DNA of 64,000 bases from Symbiodinium natans (lineage: Eukaryota; Sar; Dinophyceae; Suessiales; Symbiodiniaceae), in assembly GCA_905221605.1 (NCBI GenBank), contig CAJNDS010000005.1, positions 186,001 through 250,000 on the forward strand. The letters run 5' to 3'. The position numbers and the translations under genes are program-made. How positions within the stretch are numbered: position 1 is the first letter of the stretch; each line of letters starts with the position of its first letter. The notes beneath the pieces were generated by a model, which ran no database searches, was not told the origin of the DNA, and saw only the letters and a list, made by a program, of their open reading frames with translations. Below are positions 60,264 through 64,000 of the stretch, piece by piece.

Positions 60264-60530
60264 TGCATGGCTGTGTGCTCGTCGTCGTTTGGACATGGAC
60301 CGTGCAGTTGCGCCTGTTTGGGAGAACGTGGGCGGTAGAGTCTGCTGCAGAGGTACCCAGAGGTTTGCAGAGAGTTGAAGAAGGAGAAGGACGAGATTTC
60401 TCCCCGGCTGGCTACTTTGTTTGGGGACTTTGAGGAGCCAGAGAAGAGCATCGCAGTTTTGCTGAGTGATTTGACAAGCTCGCGGCCCTCGCGCAAACGA
60501 CAGGACATGGTGCACCTTGACGAGGCATGA
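60264..60530 (+). CDS. anonymous exons, charged helical
   Basis: 60351-60530 (after CTGCAG) reads RYPEVCRELKKEKDEISPRL, then ATLFGDFEEPEKSIAVLLSD, then SRPSRKRQDMVHLDEA, up to TGA. Upstream, 60264-60326 reads SAWLCARRRLDMDRAVAPVW, then EN, before a GT and could join in phase 0. The protein is charged and helical. Not recognised. Confidence 0.5.
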
Positions 60531-61004
60531 GTGAATACGCACATGATGCCATCATGTGCCATCATCATGCGCTGCCCGACGCATCGTGTTGCTGACTGTG
60601 CATTCAGCTTGCGAATGTGGGCTCTCTTCAGTGGTGTAGGCTCGAGGCGTCTCGGAGCCCACACCCGGCTCCCCGACTCTCAGGCAGCAGTTTTTTATCT
60701 GTGAGATGCACTTAGTTCCACTAAGTTCATGAATTGCAGCAGCATGTCATGTTGAGCCCGGTGGAAGGTGCTCCAGAATGCAACGAATTGGCTCCTTTGG
60801 CGAAGTTGTTGGCTGGGAGATTTCTGCAGAGGCGCTCAGACCAGTCCCCCCGACAAAAACGATTAACGACCACCGAAAGGGGTTTGCGCGAGAGGCGTAA
60901 ATAGCAGGGAGGCCTCGATTATTCCTCTTAGATGCAGAGGAACGAGATGATCGGAGTCATGACAACTCGAAACTTCTGAGTTCAGCGCTCCAGGTACAAC
61001 AGCC

Positions 61005-61289
61005 TTGCTACTTTGCATTGATGGTGCTTCGGAGGATTACGGTTGGCTGGAAGAAGGCACGCTGCTTTTGAGCTGTCCATGGATTCCAAGGCGATTTAGA
61101 TCTTTTCTGTGTCAGGGCTACAAGGGCCGCACATACAAAATACTTCGCCCGGACCTGAGCAGATTGCTTGTTCCAGAGCCTGGCTGGGCAGCGACTGCAG
61201 TGAAATCTCCAGAACGAGCACAGGAACAACCACGCCTAAGTTGCTCACCACTGTTCGCAAGGCCGTCATTCTCCACTGAAGCGGCTTGA
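61005..61289 (+). CDS. anonymous candidate exon
   Basis: The frame reads YKGRTYKILRPDLSRLLVPE, then PGWAATAVKSPERAQE. The part before about 61115 is less convincing. It may precede the exon at 61332 in the same gene. Confidence 0.4.
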   Translation: MLLCIDGASEDYGWLEEGTLLLSCPWIPRRFRSFLCQGYKGRTYKILRPDLSRLLVPEPGWAATAVKSPERAQEQPRLSCSPLFARPSFSTEAA

Positions 61290-61331
61290 AATTTGTTCAA
61301 GCATAATCAGGGCCGTGCTTCTGCCTTGCAG

Positions 61332-61627
61332 GAGGTGCACTGGCCAGAAGTTGATCCCCTTCGCGTTCAGCCAGACGATGTCGCCCCGGCCCCACATGAA
61401 CAGCGCGGCATTTGCTGCGGGTCTTCGAGATTCTCCGAGCCTCAGGTTGGTTGGCAGCTTTTCCTACGGGCTGGTGATGACCTGAACTTGTACCCGGCAA
61501 TGCCAGAAGACATGGCAGATGAGGCTCTCAGCTCGAAGCTTCTTAGTGCAATTCATTGCAATTCCTCCTCTCTTTTTGGCTCATGCCAGTTCTGCATTGG
61601 TGGACGGGGCTGTGATGAGGCCGCATG
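61332..61627 (+). CDS. anonymous exon block
   Basis: After TTGCAG|G the frame reads EVHWPEVDPLRVQPDDVAPA, then PHEQRGICCGSSRFSEPQ, then VGWQLFLRAGDDLNLYPAMP, then EDMADEALSSKLL, ending at TGA (61625-61627). It has acidic, globular-looking composition and possible internal AG|G joints. Probably the same gene as the 60.3 and 61.1 kb exons. Function unknown. Confidence 0.5.
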
Positions 61628-61904
61628 AACTACTCACATTCCTTCAGATGCAGGGGCGCACCACGTGCCATGCGTGAACTCAGGCCGGCCTCTGCACTTT
61701 CGACATCAAGCCTCCCGAGGCAAAGCAAAGGGCTGGCATTCAGCACATTCAGCACTTTTTGGTGCGAACGACATTGCTTTCAGTCTGCGCCTGCCGCGTT
61801 GTCCCAGGAGCTGATGCCAGATGCACGTGTGCAGAAGGCTCTGTGCCACTGCCACGCTCCGCCGCAGGAGCAGGCTAGCAAGGCAATTGCACAAAGTTGA
61901 AATT

Positions 61905-62095
61905 GCACAGGTCTCAGTTCGAGTGGCCCCACGGCGCTGGCAACGACCATCGGAAGCGAGTCCGTTCTTCGAAGCCGGTACCTCGTTTGAATGCATGGCA
62001 TTTAGGACTCGCTATTCTCCCGATGCAGGTGATGCCCGCTTTGAACATCTCTGAGTATGTCGATGCCGATACCACATACGAGGTGTGACCTTGCG
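61905..62095 (+). CDS. anonymous exons
   Basis: One frame from a CACAG|G site (about 61911) reads VSVRVAPRRWQRPSEASPFF. In another, 62030-62083 (after GATGCAG|G, before GAG|GT) reads VMPALNISEYVDADTTYE. The second is a good short exon. Confidence 0.4.
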
Positions 62096-62293
62096 CCCTT
62101 GCAGCCATGGCGGATGAGTGTTCAGGGTTCATTGAGCGCTTCAGGAGCTCATGACCATACGGCAGAAGCTTGTCAAGAGCTGAGTTCAGCTATACGAGTT
62201 CCTCTTCAAATTCTCGTGGGAGTTCGTGTTGTGGATGTCAGGACCATTCTGATCTGGGCATCTTCGAGGACTGAACTGTAGCGCCGCCCAAGG

Positions 62294-62880
62294 ATGTGCT
62301 CCGAGTTTACTGCTCGTCGACAGCAGGACAAGATCCGCTTGCGAACGGAACTCTTGCCAGCCGCCGGAGTTCTTGCCACACCAAGATCTTGCCTTGGCTT
62401 GTCAGATCTTTTCAGGGCAACTCACGGAGGTCCTTGCTCGTTGAAGGCTCAAGTTGAAGGAGAGACGTGCCCAATTTCCCACATGATTGAGGCATACACC
62501 TTTCCAACACCGACTTCGACATTGCCCACCTCATAGAAGGGCGGCACAGCTACGTGGTCTGGTCCTTGCGGTGCTTGTTGATGCACTGTGTAGAGTCGGG
62601 GAGTCATTGGGGACTTTGTCAGGTCAAGCCATCGCACATGTCCGAGTCGCAGAACGTCTTCGTAATGCACAATGGCCAGGTGCCTGGATGCCCCAAAGAA
62701 ATCATTCGCGAAGCTGCAGGCCACCGAAGCGTCCGGCACGCAAAGTGCATCCCAGCATGTGTTGTGATCTACACGAGTGTCTTGAAAGTGTGCAGTAGTG
62801 ACAGGAAGGGGAGGGAGCATGCAGGAGCCACACCCGTGCCGTTCATGATGCCTGTTCCTGAACGGTCTTCTAAAGCGTAA
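62294..62880 (+). CDS. anonymous candidate exons, two competing frames
   Basis: 62294-62376 reads SEFTARRQQDKIRLRTELLP. Over 62520-62880 two + frames are open: RAAQLRGLVLAVLVDALCRV and, in the other, SESQNVFVMHNGQVPGCPKE then IIREAAGHRSV. The minus strand is open too (62449-62928). I cannot decide. Confidence 0.3.
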
Positions 62881-63019
62881 GGGCTGTGTTCTGGCACCGT
62901 GTTGTTTTCTGGCAGCACTGCTCAGCACCCAGTGCTGCCTCGTGACGAATACAAGCGAATGTCACGCAATATGATCTATTCCAACACAACATAGTAACAT
63001 AAGCATAAACGCCAAACCC

Positions 63020-64000
63020 CTGAGCTCCCCTAAAATGGCCCCAAGGTATCAACCTGCTGCGTCAAGCATGGGGTTGGCCGGGGCAGTCGCCCATCGAGGA
63101 GATCCAGGTCGGTTTAGAGCCCAGGTTTTGGGGCTTCAAGTTGTTTTAGGGCTTTTCGGGCTTAGGGTTTAGGAAACCAACTCGTGGGCTCTCGTTTCCC
63201 AGTTTCCGAATCTACTGCTGACCCACCCCGGTCGGTTCACTTTGCCACGCGCATCCAATGGATGTACTGCAAGTTGCGTCGTGTTGGATCCTATCGTTAC
63301 ATGTTGCTATCATGTCTGATTGTTCGGTTGATATCATGTGCAGAAGATTCGCACGGCGTTCCTTGGCACAGGTCAGTTCTTGGCACACTGAGCTTCTTCA
63401 TGCCTATGCCATGCCCTCCCGAGTTGTGGGGCTCAACACAACTTAGGGTTTGGGGTCTAGGATGAATTCTAACTATGAGGGGCTTTCTATCATAGAGACT
63501 GACAAAAAGAGCCTGATCAGCCACCAGTCGCATTCACTCCTCAATGTTGTTCTTATTCAAGAAGTTCGTAATTAGGCTGAGTCGCCCTTGCGTACCCTTG
63601 GCTGGGAAGGGGAACCCTGGGCGGAACTTCAAGCCCTAGGCCCTAGAAAGCCTCAACCCGAAGCCCTAAACCCCAAGACACAACCACCCTTTGGAGGGCA
63701 GAGAAGCCCGCCATAACCGCCCCCCCCCAAAAGCCATAACCAGAGAAGACCCTAGCAAAGCCCTAGTAGGGGAATGATGGAATGATCCTGTGTGGTGACA
63801 GGCGGCTGTCTACGAGTTCTCCCAACAGAAAGCGCTTGACTGGGAGCCGCTCGGCCTTGAGACGCCCCAAAAAAAAAGTGAGCGGTTTCACGGTTTGGTG
63901 AGTTTTGGAGGGCCCACTGTTAGGGTTTCAGAGGGTTTTAGGGGGTGTCTAGGGTTCTAGAGGTTGTGTGAGGGTTTTCGCGTTTTTAGGTACAGGGCTT
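63020..64000. repeat. scattered telomere-like fragments, no gene
   Basis: TTTAGGG-like pieces lie at about 63164-63172 and 63445-63456, CCCTAAA-like at about 63664-63672, and degraded GGGTTT/TAGGG sequence at 63918-63960. Orientation varies. A + frame at 63184-63465 has no motif. Confidence 0.5.

Noticed and set aside
61565..61590. Possible spliced-leader relic (TTTTTGGCTCATG); similar TTGGCTCAAG or TGGCTCAAG at 38113 and 40630
   Set aside because: Only 9-10 bases match the dinoflagellate spliced leader, with no extended CCGTAGCCATTTTGGCTCAAG match, so chance is likely.

Overview
The window looks like nuclear DNA of a dinoflagellate, most likely a Symbiodiniaceae/Suessiales-type genome. This is inferred from gene architecture, not from a marker gene. 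Coding sequence is cut into many very short exons. The introns end in AG followed by G, and a large share begin with GC (some possibly GA) instead of GT. Every gene I can model confidently lies on the + strand. Telomere-like CCCTAAA/TTTAGGG blocks, long purine and pyrimidine tracts, C homopolymers and small foldback elements fill the space between exons. Because exons are so short, most long open frames are accidental. The useful evidence is frames that begin after AG|G, end before GC/GT/GA and join in phase.

Region by region (all +): 0.8-6.3 kb holds scattered, partly decayed pentatricopeptide-repeat (PPR) exons. 7.0-12.6 kb holds the best-resolved gene, a pepsin-family (A1) aspartic protease in about 20 mini-exons with both catalytic DTG motifs and the C-terminal YYTVYD motif. 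13.9-21.4 kb holds exons of an unrecognised multi-pass membrane protein (one or more genes) and one in-frame stop. 22-44 kb is poor in recognisable genes: a few well-formed anonymous exons (29.4, 34.3, 36.6, 38.9 kb), foldback elements and low-complexity DNA. 41.5-42.5 kb holds a J-domain (DnaJ-like) gene with the J-domain split over four exons. 44.0-44.8 kb holds an acidic anonymous gene. 45.16-47.51 kb holds an intact two-exon gene joining a J-domain, a right-handed beta-helix and a WW domain; its only intron carries a large telomere-like array. 47.5-64 kb has anonymous exons (52.5-53.6, 60.3, 61.3 kb), a (GTA)n/(TAC)n inverted microsatellite and more foldback elements.

The most noteworthy items are the J-domain/beta-helix/WW fusion, the telomere-like array framed by inverted arms inside its intron, heavy use of GC-AG introns (one only 49 nt), and three separate families of small inverted-repeat elements, two of them with more than one copy here. 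No rRNA, tRNA, CRISPR or bacterial operon features were seen. Anonymous exons are reported with low to moderate confidence; transcript data would settle them.
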